A DNA stretch of 7,816 nucleotides from an uncultured Mycoplasmatota bacterium. Its GTDB lineage: Bacteria > Bacillota_I > Bacilli_A > RF39 > UBA660. Within the stretch, counting starts at the first letter, position 1. The number at the start of each line of letters is the position of its first letter. Location of the stretch: contig USIB01000059.1 in NCBI GenBank assembly GCA_900554615.1, forward strand, positions 1 through 7,816, in the 5' to 3' direction. The position numbers and the translations under genes are program-made. The notes below the pieces were generated by a model. It searched no databases, was not told the origin of the DNA, and was given only the letters and a program-made list of their open reading frames with translations. Below are positions 1-5,984 of this stretch, piece after piece.

Positions 1-480
1 GTTTTTCAACAATTTTTTTTATTTCCACATCTTACTGTTATTGAAAATATTATTTTGGCTCCAGTTAAGTTAAAACTAATGGATGAAGTCACTGCTAGAA
101 AAAAAGCACTTGACTTACTTGATACTATTAATTTGAAAGATAAGGCTGAGCACTATCCAAATGAACTTTCTGGTGGTCAAAAGCAAAGAGTTGCCATAAT
201 TAGAACACTTATTATGGAACCAGATATTATATTATTTGATGAACCTACTAGTGCATTAGATCCTGAGATGGTGGGTGAGGTTTTAGAACTTATTAAAAAA
301 GTTGCTGATACTGGTAAAACGATGATAATTGTATCTCATGAAATGAATTTTGTTGAAAATGTGGCAAATAGAGTTTTATTTTTGGAAGATGGAAAAATTA
401 TGTTTGATGGAAAAACAAATGAATTCTTTTCTAGTAAAAATGACAGAATAAAAGAATTTTTAGCAAAAATTAAGAAATAA
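1..480 (+). CDS. Polar amino acid ABC importer, ATP-binding subunit (C-terminal part, cut by window edge)
   Basis: ATPase subunit that would power uptake of a polar or basic amino acid at the inner face of the membrane. The frame is open from base 1, which falls at the Q-loop (VFQQFFLFPHLTV, visible residues 1-13), so the start codon and Walker A lie off the left edge. The TTG at 55 is an internal leucine codon, not the start. Visible motifs are the ABC signature LSGGQKQR (56-63), Walker B with catalytic glutamate ILFDEP (77-82), the D-loop SALD and the H-loop histidine at 113. The 159 visible residues plus about 80 missing ones match the usual 240 or so of the GlnQ/HisP/ArtP family. The stretch after the signature reads VAIIRTL where the family normally has VAIARAL. 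Its position just upstream of arginine catabolism genes suggests arginine or a related amino acid as substrate, but this is inference; the permease and binding protein are not in view. Confidence 0.93.
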   Translation, partial: VFQQFFLFPHLTVIENIILAPVKLKLMDEVTARKKALDLLDTINLKDKAEHYPNELSGGQKQRVAIIRTLIMEPDIILFDEPTSALDPEMVGEVLELIKKVADTGKTMIIVSHEMNFVENVANRVLFLEDGKIMFDGKTNEFFSSKNDRIKEFLAKIKK

Positions 481-495
481 TTGTAAAAATTACAA
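481..495. promoter_or_regulatory. Palindrome covering the arc -35 box, candidate operator
   Basis: TTGTAA (481-486) and TTACAA (490-495) are perfect 6-base inverted arms around AAA. The left arm is the -35 hexamer itself, so a bound dimeric regulator would block or contact RNA polymerase there. It is not followed by a T-tract, so it is not a good terminator. It does not match the ArgR box or the spacing of a Crp/Fnr-type site, so no regulator is named. In such AT-rich DNA a chance palindrome of this size is possible. Confidence 0.35.
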
Positions 496-509
496 AAATC
501 TGCTATACT
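481..509 (+). promoter_or_regulatory. Probable promoter of the arc operon
   Basis: A -35 hexamer TTGTAA (481-486) and a -10 hexamer TATACT (504-509) are separated by 17 bases. The -10 is preceded by TGC, giving an extended -10 (TGnTATACT). Transcription would start near 516 and leave a leader of about 40 bases before the ATG at 558. The -35 begins one base after the stop of the upstream ABC gene and no intrinsic terminator with a T-tract lies between them, so some read-through from upstream is also possible. Consensus match only. Confidence 0.7.
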
Positions 510-545
510 TAAATAGTAGAGTACTACAATATAAAATAGAATGGA

Positions 546-551
546 AGGGAG
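546..551 (+). promoter_or_regulatory. Ribosome binding site of the ADI-OTC fusion gene
   Basis: AGGGAG lies 6 bases before the ATG at 558. This supports 558 as the start, ahead of the out-of-frame ATG at 541, which opens only a six-codon frame running into the real start. Confidence 0.75.
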
Positions 552-557
552 AAAAAT

Positions 558-2873
558 ATGAATGCAATTAATGTTAAAAGTGAAATTGGCCCATTAAAAA
601 AGGTATTATTACATAGACCTGGTAGTGAACTTCTTAATTTAACTCCAGACTCTTTAGGTAGATTATTATTTGATGATATTCCTTTTTTACCTGAGGCTCA
701 AAAAGAACATGATGAGTTTGCAAGAATACTTAAGGAAAATAACATTGAGGTTGTTTATCTAGAAGATTTAATGGCTGAGGTATTGGAAATTAGTGAAGAT
801 ATTCTGAATAAGTTTATTAGACAATTTATTTTTGAGGCTGGTATTAAAACTCCTAAATATAGGAACTTGGTATTTGATTATTTAAAGAGTTTTGTTAATA
901 AAAAAGAACTTGTTCTTAAAACTATGCAAGGTATTAAATTAGAGGAGATTAGTAGAGCAAAAAGAGATTATGAACAATCACTTGTTGATTTAGTTAGTGA
1001 GGAGTCTGATTTTCTAGCAGACCCTATGCCTAATTTATATTTTACTAGAGATCCTTTTGCTAGTGCTGGTAATGGTATTATTTTAAATAAGATGTATTCT
1101 GTTACTAGAAATAGGGAAACTATTTATGCTGAATATATATTTAATTATCATCCTAATTACAAGGGACAAATTAATAAATACTATGATAGATATTTACCAT
1201 ATCATATTGAAGGTGGAGATGTTCTTAACCTTAATAATCATATATTAGCAGTAGGTATTTCACAAAGAACTGAAGCAGGAGCTATTGATGAACTTGCTAA
1301 GAACTTGTTTAGAAATCCTGATTGTGAAATTGATACAATATTAGCATTTAATATTCCTGTGTCAAGAGCATTTATGCACTTAGATACGGTATTTACACAA
1401 ATTGATTTTGATAAGTTTACTTATCATCCTGGTATTATGGATACTCTTCAAGTATTTGAAATTACAGAAGGAGATATTCCTGATAGTGATGAAGATTTAA
1501 ATGTTGTTGAGGTAAATGGTTCTTTAGAAGAAATATTAGAAAAATATTTAGGTAGAAAGATTACTTTAATTCCTTGTGCTGGAGGAGAGAAGATTTCTTC
1601 AGAAAGAGAGCAATGGAATGATGGTACTAATACTTTATGTATTGCTCCTGGTGTTGTTGTTGTATATGACAGAAATAATATTACCAATAATATTTTAAGA
1701 GAACATGGTATTAAAGTATTTGAAATGCCTAGTGCTGAACTTTCTAGAGGCCGTGGAGGTCCTAGATGTATGAGTATGCCTCTTATTAGAGAAGATATTT
1801 ATACTGAAAGTGGTGCTGTTAAAGAAGAAAATATTTCTTCAGTTAAACATGAAGAAGTTAAGAAAGTAAATAATGAGAAGTTTAATTTTAAAGGTAGAAA
1901 CTTTTTAACTTTACTTGATTATACTCCTGAAGGGATTAGATATTTACTTGATTTAGCTAAAGATTTAAAGGATAAAAAACATAGAGGTATTGAACATAGA
2001 TATTTAAATGGTAAAAATATTGTACTTCTATTTGAAAAGACTTCTACTAGAACAAGATGTGCTTTTGAGGTTGCTGGTCTTGATTTAGGTATGGGAGTTA
2101 CTTACTTAGATCCGGGTAGTTCACAAATGGGCAAGAAAGAAAGTATTGCTGATACTGCTAAAGTACTTGGTAGAATGTATGATGGTATTGAATATAGAGG
2201 ATACGATCAAAAAATAGTAGAAGAACTTGCTAAGAATGCAGGTGTTCCAGTGTGGAATGGTCTAACAACAGAGTTTCATCCAACACAAATGTTAGCAGAT
2301 GTTATGACTGTTGAGGAAAACTTTGGTCATTTAGATGGCATTAAACTTGTATTTATGGGTGATGCTAGAAATAATGTTGCTAATTCTTTAATGGTTGTAT
2401 GTGCTAAGATGGGTATGCATTTTGTTTCTTGTGGACCTAAAGAATTATGGCCTGATAAAAAACTTATTGATAAGTGTAAAGAAATTGCTAAAGAAACTGG
2501 TGGAAGTATTGAAATGACAGAAGATGTTATGGAGGCTTCTAAAGGAGCAGATGTTATTTATACTGATGTTTGGGTTTCTATGGGTGAACCTGATGAGGTG
2601 TGGGCTGAAAGAATTAAATTACTTAGTCCATATCAAGTTAATATGAAGGTTATGAATAATGCTAATTCTAATGCTATATTCTTACATTGTCTTCCATCAT
2701 TCCATGATTTAAATACTTCAATTGGTAAAGATATTTATGAGAAGTTTGGCCTTAAGGAAATGGAAGTTACTGATGAGGTATTTAATAGTCCTAAATCTAA
2801 AGTATTTGATGAGGCTGAAAATAGATTACATACTATTAAAGCAGTTGTGTATGCTACAATGAGGGATGAATAA
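558..2873 (+). CDS. arcA-arcB: Fused arginine deiminase - ornithine carbamoyltransferase (bifunctional)
   Basis: A single 771-residue cytoplasmic protein joining the first two steps of the arginine deiminase pathway. Residues 1 to about 414 are a complete arginine deiminase (arginine to citrulline plus ammonia). The expected catalytic set is present: Asp165 in FTRDPF, Glu218 in HIEGGD, His274 and Asp276 in FMHLD, and nucleophile Cys404 in GRGGPRCMSMP. About 26 Glu/Lys-rich residues (415-440) form a linker. Residues 441-771 are a complete ornithine carbamoyltransferase, working here as citrulline plus phosphate to ornithine plus carbamoyl phosphate. It has the carbamoyl-phosphate loop STRTR (496-500), HPTQ (574-577), the ornithine loop DVWVSMG (670-676) and HCLPSFHD (710-717). 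Each half has the normal length of the stand-alone enzyme. No in-frame ATG, GTG or TTG occurs between Met407 and the body of the second domain, so independent initiation there is unlikely. It is first in an operon with carbamate kinase, which consumes its product. The domain calls are secure; that both halves are active is inferred from the conserved residues. Confidence 0.95.
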   Translation: MNAINVKSEIGPLKKVLLHRPGSELLNLTPDSLGRLLFDDIPFLPEAQKEHDEFARILKENNIEVVYLEDLMAEVLEISEDILNKFIRQFIFEAGIKTPKYRNLVFDYLKSFVNKKELVLKTMQGIKLEEISRAKRDYEQSLVDLVSEESDFLADPMPNLYFTRDPFASAGNGIILNKMYSVTRNRETIYAEYIFNYHPNYKGQINKYYDRYLPYHIEGGDVLNLNNHILAVGISQRTEAGAIDELAKNLFRNPDCEIDTILAFNIPVSRAFMHLDTVFTQIDFDKFTYHPGIMDTLQVFEITEGDIPDSDEDLNVVEVNGSLEEILEKYLGRKITLIPCAGGEKISSEREQWNDGTNTLCIAPGVVVVYDRNNITNNILREHGIKVFEMPSAELSRGRGGPRCMSMPLIREDIYTESGAVKEENISSVKHEEVKKVNNEKFNFKGRNFLTLLDYTPEGIRYLLDLAKDLKDKKHRGIEHRYLNGKNIVLLFEKTSTRTRCAFEVAGLDLGMGVTYLDPGSSQMGKKESIADTAKVLGRMYDGIEYRGYDQKIVEELAKNAGVPVWNGLTTEFHPTQMLADVMTVEENFGHLDGIKLVFMGDARNNVANSLMVVCAKMGMHFVSCGPKELWPDKKLIDKCKEIAKETGGSIEMTEDVMEASKGADVIYTDVWVSMGEPDEVWAERIKLLSPYQVNMKVMNNANSNAIFLHCLPSFHDLNTSIGKDIYEKFGLKEMEVTDEVFNSPKSKVFDEAENRLHTIKAVVYATMRDE
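2861..2866 (+). promoter_or_regulatory. Carbamate kinase ribosome binding site inside the fusion gene
   Basis: GAGGGA sits within the last codons of the fusion gene, 6 bases before the carbamate kinase ATG at 2873. That ATG overlaps the preceding TAA by one base (TAATG). This arrangement is typical of translational coupling by re-initiation and fixes the start of the downstream gene. Confidence 0.7.
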
Positions 2874-3808
2874 TGAGTAAAATTGTTATTGCTTTAGGTG
2901 GAAATGCTTTAGGTAAAAATCCTAGTGAACAATTATCTTTACTTAAAGATGTTGCTAAGATAATTGTTGATTTAGTAAAAGGTGGAAATAAAATTATTCT
3001 TACACATGGAAATGGTCCGCAGGTGGGACAGATTGCTCTTGCTATGGAGTATGCTTCTAATGGGGAAGCTGGTACTCCGATGATGCCTTTTCCTGAGTGT
3101 GGAAGTATGAGTCAAGGTTATATTGGTTACCAATTGCAACAATGTATTCAAAATGAATTAAAAAAACAGAATATTAGTAAAAATTGTGTAACTTTGATAA
3201 CACAAGTCCTAGTAGATTCTAAGGATAGTGCTTTTCAAAATCCTAGTAAGCCTATTGGTATGTTTTATACTAAAGAGGAGGCTTTGGCAATTGAAAAGGA
3301 AAAAGGGTATACTATGATAGAAGATGCTGGGCGAGGTTATAGGAGAGTTGTACCATCTCCGATGCCTATTGATATTGTTGAAAAGAATACGATAAAGATG
3401 CTTTTTGACAATAATAATATTGTAATTGCTTCTGGTGGCGGAGGTATTCCTGTTATTATGGAAAATGGGGCATATAAAGGAGTAGAGGCTGTTATTGATA
3501 AAGATAGAACTGCTGCTTTACTTGCTAAACTTACTATGGCAGATACTTTAATGATTTTGACTGCTGTTGAAAAGGTTTCTTTAAATTACAATACTGAAAA
3601 TCAAGTTGATTTAGATGTTATTACTATTAAAGATGCTAATAAATACATTAGTGAAAATCAATTTGCTAAAGGAAGTATGCTTCCTAAGGTTGAAGCTTCT
3701 ATGTCTTTTGTAGAAGATTCTGATGACAGAAAAGCAATTATTAGTTCTCTTGAAAAAGCAAATGCCGCTATTAAAGGGAAAACTGGTACAATTATAAAGA
3801 GGAGGTAG
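2873..3808 (+). CDS. arcC: Carbamate kinase
   Basis: Cytoplasmic kinase of the amino acid kinase fold that transfers phosphate from carbamoyl phosphate to ADP. It gives ATP, ammonia and carbon dioxide and is the energy-yielding last step of arginine fermentation. The 311 residues match the family length. Visible motifs are the N-terminal GGNAL (9-13), THGNGPQVG (44-52), KPIGMFYT (126-133), the GRGYRRVVPSP block (153-163), the SGGGGIPV turn (187-194), VIDKDRTAALLA (207-218) and GSMLPKVEA (267-275) with the conserved lysine 272. The gene overlaps the fusion gene by one base and its own last codons carry the ribosome binding site of the transporter gene, so the three genes form one tightly coupled operon. 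Catabolic context and motifs agree, so a biosynthetic or unrelated kinase role is unlikely. Confidence 0.96.
   Translation: MSKIVIALGGNALGKNPSEQLSLLKDVAKIIVDLVKGGNKIILTHGNGPQVGQIALAMEYASNGEAGTPMMPFPECGSMSQGYIGYQLQQCIQNELKKQNISKNCVTLITQVLVDSKDSAFQNPSKPIGMFYTKEEALAIEKEKGYTMIEDAGRGYRRVVPSPMPIDIVEKNTIKMLFDNNNIVIASGGGGIPVIMENGAYKGVEAVIDKDRTAALLAKLTMADTLMILTAVEKVSLNYNTENQVDLDVITIKDANKYISENQFAKGSMLPKVEASMSFVEDSDDRKAIISSLEKANAAIKGKTGTIIKRR
3800..3806 (+). promoter_or_regulatory. Transporter ribosome binding site formed by the last codons of arcC
   Basis: AGGAGGT overlaps the final AAG AGG AGG codons and the first base of the TAG stop of arcC, leaving 8 bases to the transporter ATG at 3815. The C-terminal Lys-Arg-Arg of carbamate kinase is thus dictated by a near-perfect SD sequence, and AGG is otherwise much rarer than AGA here. 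Confidence 0.85.
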
Positions 3809-3814
3809 AAAGAA

Positions 3815-5257
3815 ATGGCTAAGAAAAAGGCTAAGGTAATGTTATCGTCTTTTTCAATTATTCTAATTCTAATTTTTGGTCTTGGAATATTATCACATGT
3901 ACTTCCAAATGCACAATTTGTTGGTGAAGAAATTGTTAATGGAAGTGGAACTGTTGGTGCTACTTTATCACAAGTTTTGATGGCACCTATACAGGGATTT
4001 GAAAATGCTATTGATGTTGGTATTTTCATTATGATGCTTGGTGGATTGCTTGCTGTTATTAATAAAACTGGAGCATTAGAAACTGGTATCAAAGTTTTAG
4101 TTCATAAACTAAAAGGTAGAGAAATTTTATTAATTCCTATATTAATGCTTATTTTCTCTATATGTGGAACTACTTATGGTATGCTTGAGGAGACAGTTGG
4201 ATTTTATGTTTTACTTGCCGCTACTATGATGGCTGCTGGTATGGATCCACTTGTTGGTTCTGCTGTAGTTCTTCTTGGTGCAGGTAGTGGATGTTTAGGT
4301 TCTACTATTAATCCATTTGCTACTGGTGTTGCTATTAGTGCATTACCAGAAGGAATTGCTTGTAATCAAGGACTTGTTATTTTAATAGCAGTGTTCTTAT
4401 GGCTTACTACTTTAATTGTTTCAATATTATTTGTAATGAGCTATGCTAAGAAGGTTCAAAAGGATAAGGGTTCTACATTCTTATCACTTAGAGAACAAAA
4501 ACAAGCTGAAAAGAAATTTGGTCAATTTGAAGATAAGGATAAAAAGGAAGTTAAATTAAGTACTAAACAAAAAGTTACACTTATTCTATTTGGTCTTACA
4601 TTCCTAGTTATGATTATTGGGTTTGTTCCATGGGGTGAGTTTGGTATTACTTTCTTTGATAGCTTTACTGGTTGGCTTACTGGTTCTTCACTTGGTAACT
4701 GGTGGTTCTATGAAGCTGCTTTATGGTTCTTAATTATGTCTATTATTATTGCAATTATTAATAGATTTGGTGAGAAAGGTTTTGTTGATACTTTTGTTGA
4801 TGGTGCTGACGATATGATTGGTGTTATATTAGTTATTGCTATTGCAAGAGGTGCTAGTGTACTTATGGGTGAAACATATCTAGATAATTATATTATTTAT
4901 AATGCTGCTGATATGCTTGCTAAGTTACCTGAACTTGCATTCGTACCACTTAACTATATTTTACACATTATATTATCTATTTTAGTTCCATCATCATCTG
5001 GTTTAGCAACTTTATCTACTCCAATTATTGCTCCACTTGCTTCACAACTTGGTTATAGTGTAGAAGTTACTATTATGACTTTAGTTGCTGCTAACGGACT
5101 TGTTAATTTAATAACTCCAACTTGTGGTGCTATAATGGGTGGACTTGCTCTTGCTAAAGTAGAATATTCTACTTGGTTTAGATGGGCATTTAAAGTAGTT
5201 CTTACTATTATGCTTGTAAATATCTTTGTATTATGTTTATTTACTTTAATTGTATAG
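3815..5257 (+). CDS. arcD: YfcC-family membrane transporter, probable arginine/ornithine exchanger
   Basis: A 480-residue integral membrane protein with about twelve hydrophobic stretches, for example near 9-30, 66-83, 103-121, 128-142, 145-165, 187-209, 254-274, 296-317, 333-350, 373-391, 417-445 and 455-480. A very charged, probably cytoplasmic loop lies at about 211-253. Re-entrant-type conserved segments are visible: GSTINPFATG (162-171), VPSSSGLA (391-398) and NLITPTCGA (431-439). These are characteristic of the YfcC/DcuC-type carriers (C4-dicarboxylate anaerobic carrier superfamily). Family members are found in arginine deiminase operons, such as the streptococcal arcD, where they exchange arginine for ornithine. 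Here it follows arcC by 6 bases with a strong SD and ends in tandem stops (TAG TAA) just before an intrinsic terminator. The family call is secure; the substrate and the symbol rest on operon context, and another amino acid or peptide substrate remains possible. Confidence 0.85.
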   Translation: MAKKKAKVMLSSFSIILILIFGLGILSHVLPNAQFVGEEIVNGSGTVGATLSQVLMAPIQGFENAIDVGIFIMMLGGLLAVINKTGALETGIKVLVHKLKGREILLIPILMLIFSICGTTYGMLEETVGFYVLLAATMMAAGMDPLVGSAVVLLGAGSGCLGSTINPFATGVAISALPEGIACNQGLVILIAVFLWLTTLIVSILFVMSYAKKVQKDKGSTFLSLREQKQAEKKFGQFEDKDKKEVKLSTKQKVTLILFGLTFLVMIIGFVPWGEFGITFFDSFTGWLTGSSLGNWWFYEAALWFLIMSIIIAIINRFGEKGFVDTFVDGADDMIGVILVIAIARGASVLMGETYLDNYIIYNAADMLAKLPELAFVPLNYILHIILSILVPSSSGLATLSTPIIAPLASQLGYSVEVTIMTLVAANGLVNLITPTCGAIMGGLALAKVEYSTWFRWAFKVVLTIMLVNIFVLCLFTLIV

Positions 5258-5280
5258 TAAGAATAATTATATTGTATTTG

Positions 5281-5310
5281 AAGAACAACTATTTTGGTTG
5301 TTCTTTTTTT
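5281..5310 (+). terminator. Intrinsic terminator of the arc operon
   Basis: A perfect 9-base stem, AAGAACAAC (5281-5289) with GTTGTTCTT (5297-5305), a 7-base loop, then an uninterrupted T run to 5310. It begins 23 bases after the transporter stop codon. This is the clearest terminator in the window and ends the arc transcript. Confidence 0.9.
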
Positions 5311-5326
5311 GGTTGTATGTTATACT
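5298..5326 (+). promoter_or_regulatory. Probable promoter of the 5350 gene, overlapping the arc terminator
   Basis: The -10 TATACT (5321-5326) is extended by TGT (5318-5320). A weak -35, TTGTTC (5298-5303), lies 17 bases upstream within the 3' arm of the arc terminator, so the T-tract is the promoter spacer. The start point would be near 5333, leaving a leader of about 17 bases that holds little more than the SD. Confidence 0.6.
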
Positions 5327-5349
5327 ATGTTTATAGGGAGGTTGTTATT

Positions 5350-5853
5350 ATGTTTAAAAAGAAAACTAGTTATGAGATTAACATACAAGGTATTACTTTT
5401 TGGAGAAAGAAAATTGATGAAGACAATACTGAAGTGTTTGTTAAGAGTTCTTTAAATGAGCCATTTATGCTTTATATAGATAAAATTAAAGGTAATGAAT
5501 ATCTTGATTGGGTTACGGGAAGACCTTTTGATATGGAGAATATGGAAGAAGATTTTCTTTTTGGTCTTAGTAATATAAGAATATCTAAAAATAATATAAA
5601 TATATGTGATGATGCTGTTTGTAAGGCTGCATATATATTAGACGATAAAGATAGGGAAGAAGAATATACTAATATATCAGAAGGTATTCTTTATGATAGT
5701 TATTTTTGTAATGTTATTTCTTCTAAATATGGTTTAGATGTTATTCCTGCTAATTTTGTATATGAAGAAATTAGAAGAGTTAGAAAGATATATGCTGCTA
5801 ATAACGATAAGGATAATATTAAGTGTAAATCTTTAAAGAGAAAAAGAAATTAA
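5350..5853 (+). CDS. Hypothetical protein, 167 residues, soluble
   Basis: I do not recognise this protein. The start at 5350 is chosen because AGGGAGG (5335-5341) lies 8 bases upstream. An in-frame ATG at 5233 would place the start inside the transporter gene and translate through the terminator hairpin, so it is rejected. The protein has no signal peptide or membrane segment. It opens with a basic MFKKK, has an acidic middle (for example MENMEEDF and DDKDREEEY), and ends in a basic tail, KCKSLKRKRN. It has four scattered cysteines (86, 91, 120, 159), not in a clear metal-binding pattern. The alternation of short hydrophobic and charged runs suggests a small globular alpha/beta fold. Codon use resembles the neighbours. 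It has its own promoter and is followed by hairpins, so it is probably monocistronic and not part of the arc operon. Confidence 0.75.
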   Translation: MFKKKTSYEINIQGITFWRKKIDEDNTEVFVKSSLNEPFMLYIDKIKGNEYLDWVTGRPFDMENMEEDFLFGLSNIRISKNNINICDDAVCKAAYILDDKDREEEYTNISEGILYDSYFCNVISSKYGLDVIPANFVYEEIRRVRKIYAANNDKDNIKCKSLKRKRN

Positions 5854-5854
5854 T

Positions 5855-5917
5855 ATTTTTAAAGACTTATTTATAAGGCTTTAAAAATTCTAGTTAAAGA
5901 CTTGTGGCTTTAACTAG
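5855..5917. repeat. Two tandem related hairpins
   Basis: Hairpin 1 spans 5855-5888 with 10-base perfect arms (5855-5864 with 5879-5888) and a second inner stem CTTA/TAAG. Hairpin 2 spans 5890-5917 with 10-base perfect arms (5890-5899 with 5908-5917) and an 8-base loop. The inner arm parts are identical in both, TTAAAGACTT on the left and GGCTTTAA on the right, while the outer pairs differ (ATT/AAT versus CTAG/CTAG). Neither is followed by a T-tract. Because the cores are shared, the left arm of 1 could also pair with the right arm of 2. They start just after the stop of the 5350 gene and could protect or process the 3' end of its mRNA, act as part of a leader for the next gene, or be copies of a small repeat. 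Confidence 0.7.
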
Positions 5918-5935
5918 CAGTGAACAATGAAGTGT

Positions 5936-5968
5936 GAACTGATACTAAAAAAGTATTTAGTTCTTTTT
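5936..5968 (+). terminator. Probable intrinsic terminator before the ABC-F gene
   Basis: GAACT (5936-5940) pairs with AGTTC (5959-5963) and ATACT (5942-5946) with AGTAT (5952-5956) around an A5 loop, with a small internal bulge. Five T residues follow directly, then A and more T. The stem is AU-rich and weaker than the arc terminator. It most simply ends the transcript of the 5350 gene; a conditional (attenuator) role for the downstream gene is possible if transcription reads through from upstream. Confidence 0.6.
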
Positions 5969-5984
5969 ATTTGTATGGTAAAAT
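5956..5984 (+). promoter_or_regulatory. Possible promoter of the ABC-F gene
   Basis: The -10 TAAAAT (5979-5984) is extended by TGG (5976-5978). The -35 region (TTTAGT, 5956-5961, 17-base spacer) is a poor match and overlaps the 3' arm of the preceding terminator. The start would be near 5991, with a very short leader. The call depends mainly on the extended -10. Confidence 0.45.

Noticed and set aside
55..57. TTG as start codon of the first gene
   Set aside because: The frame is open upstream and bases 1-54 encode the conserved Q-loop region, so the gene continues beyond the left edge.
541..561. Six-codon frame from ATG 541 overlapping the fusion start
   Set aside because: It contains the SD sequence of the real gene and has no SD of its own; it is an accidental ATG.
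1448..1687. 79-codon open frame on the minus strand
   Set aside because: It lies wholly inside the deiminase half of the fusion gene, antisense to it, and its translation is low-complexity Ser/Thr/Pro-rich with no recognisable domain.
558..2873. Fusion as a frameshift or misassembly artefact
   Set aside because: Both domains and the linker read in one frame with consistent codon use, and no truncated or doubled domain ends are visible. Raw read support still needs to be seen to exclude it fully.
3658..4092. 144-codon open frame on the minus strand
   Set aside because: It is antisense to the end of arcC and the start of the transporter, and its hydrophobic stretches only mirror the transmembrane codons of the real gene. 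No SD fits it.
5233..5349. 39-residue N-terminal extension of the 5350 protein from ATG 5233
   Set aside because: It would start inside the transporter gene, lacks an SD and runs through the terminator hairpin and promoter. The ATG at 5350 has AGGGAGG at proper spacing.
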